Assembly: GCF_003201105.1 (NCBI RefSeq)
Contig: NZ_QICJ01000003.1
Location: 1-64,000, forward strand
Reading direction: 5' to 3'
DNA: 64,000 nucleotides
Origin: Dyella sp. AtDHG13
GTDB taxonomy: Bacteria > Pseudomonadota > Gammaproteobacteria > Xanthomonadales > Rhodanobacteraceae
Below are positions 63,493 to 64,000 of this stretch, piece by piece. A model generated the notes under the pieces. The model was not told where the DNA came from. It ran no database searches and was given only the letters and a program-made list of their open reading frames with translations. Each line of letters starts with the position of its first letter. Positions within the stretch are counted from its first letter, which is position 1. The translations under genes and the position numbers were made by a program.

Positions 63493-64000
63493 TCAGCTGC
63501 GATGTCGGCGCAGTCTGAAACGGCGGTGGTCGTCTGCGGCAAGCGCATGCGCAATGGCATGCCGAACCGGCGGCAGGGCCTGGCTGGCGTGCAGCAAGGC
63601 CGCGCGGGCGTGGCGCGCGATAGGGCGGTCGTCGGTGTACATGGCGACGATGGCTCCGGTCGCGGCATACAGCGGCCAAGTGGCGCGGCGGTGCATGCGT
63701 TGATAGCTGCGCAGCAGATCGACCGAGGCGATGTCTCTCCCGCTGCTGTTCGCCCGACAGATCAGCGCGGCCAGCGTCTGCACGCCGCGCAGGCCGAGAT
63801 TGAAACCGTGCGCCGTCACCGGATGCATGCCCACCGCGGCATCGCCGACGAGGGCGAAGCGCCGGGCCATGAAGCGCCGCGCATACACGCCCACCAGCGG
63901 ATAGGTATGCCGCGTCGAGACGAGCCGCATGTCGCCGAAGCGGTGATTAAAGCGGCGGCGCATCTCAGCGTTGAAGGCGTCATCGTCCATCGCCATGAGA
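63493..64000 (-). CDS. UbiH/UbiM-type FAD-dependent hydroxylase, 3' part (runs off window)
   Basis: The C-terminal about 169 residues of a flavoprotein monooxygenase of the UbiH/UbiF/VisC family; the 5' end lies beyond 64000. FALVGDAAVGMHPVTAHGFN is the second FAD-binding motif. The MHPVTAHGFNLGL version is, as I recall, typical of UbiM-like ubiquinone hydroxylases rather than UbiH (HPxAGQGLN). A Met near the right edge is internal because the frame stays open. It is 76 bp upstream of the DUF883-like gene on the same strand. Confidence 0.75.
   Translation of the reverse strand, partial: LMAMDDDAFNAEMRRRFNHRFGDMRLVSTRHTYPLVGVYARRFMARRFALVGDAAVGMHPVTAHGFNLGLRGVQTLAALICRANSSGRDIASVDLLRSYQRMHRRATWPLYAATGAIVAMYTDDRPIARHARAALLHASQALPPVRHAIAHALAADDHRRFRLRRHRS

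Noticed and set aside
63490-63996. UbiM-like fragment as a complete short gene starting near 63996
   Set aside because: The frame remains open to the window edge and the product lacks the N-terminal FAD-binding motif, so it is the 3' part of a longer gene.

Overview
The window is a high-GC (about 65-68 % by eye), densely coded gammaproteobacterial chromosome segment. Three things point to Xanthomonadales, most likely Rhodanobacteraceae (Dyella, Luteibacter or Rhodanobacter-like). First, paired inverted repeats of the CGTCATTCC...GGAATGACG type are present. Second, the gene orders rpsU/yqeY/dnaG with divergent tsaD, and yihA/cytochrome c4/dsbA/dsbA/EEP nuclease, fit this group. Third, it carries group-typical versions of Grx4-rhodanese, LpxH-like phosphatase and plant-type GshA. 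No tRNA, rRNA, CRISPR array, integrase or transposase was seen; this looks like core chromosome with a few accessory patches.

Layout. 1-3.6 kb: a repeat-rich start, a promoter with an unusually long leader, and the Mg2+ P-type ATPase mgtA. 3.9-5.5 kb: a Na/Pi cotransporter-PhoU-like protein. 5.8-11.5 kb: a tightly coupled three-gene HME-type RND metal efflux operon (adaptor, pump, outer-membrane channel). 11.6-17.4 kb: DedA, dnaG, a GNAT acetyltransferase, a 56-residue DUF1328 protein, yqeY, rpsU and divergent tsaD, i.e. a rearranged macromolecular-synthesis region. 17.4-24.6 kb: a pterin/folate neighbourhood (folB, folK, a pteridine reductase-type SDR) mixed with membrane proteins, a TonB-dependent receptor and a MidA-type methyltransferase.

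24.6-33.7 kb (all minus strand): a three-gene envelope set (LtaS-like phosphoglycerol transferase, Dpm1-like GT2, GT-C-like membrane protein), then cca, an NDUFA9-like SDR and the lytic transglycosylase slt. 34-40 kb: a membrane-anchored GH17 enzyme, a small membrane protein that overlaps it tail to tail, an EEP nuclease, two DsbA-like lipoproteins, cytochrome c4 and divergent yihA. 40-46.6 kb: free-Met-(R)-SO reductase, bioD, a conserved hypothetical, an M3 peptidase, a CarG-family protein with a secreted partner, and a PD40 propeller protein. 46.7-55.5 kb: gshA, a 2CSK_N-type two-component pair, a Grx/A-type-like/rhodanese fusion, a striking 32-bp perfect inverted repeat, an LpxH-like phosphatase, a GDSL hydrolase, an AlaA-like aminotransferase and rsgA. 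55.6-64 kb: a lower-GC small membrane protein coupled to a QEGLA-motif metallopeptidase-like protein, maeB, aceE, a DUF883-like protein and the 3' part of a UbiH/UbiM-type hydroxylase running off the end.

The window mostly encodes housekeeping: replication priming, tRNA maturation, t6A, folate, ribosome assembly, periplasmic thiol redox and pyruvate/malate metabolism. The least explained parts are the mgtA leader, the LtaS/GT2/GT-C operon, the GH17 neighbourhood, the CarG-type pair, the 32-bp inverted repeat and the QEGLA gene pair. All functional statements come from reading the sequence and recognising families; no database search was possible.
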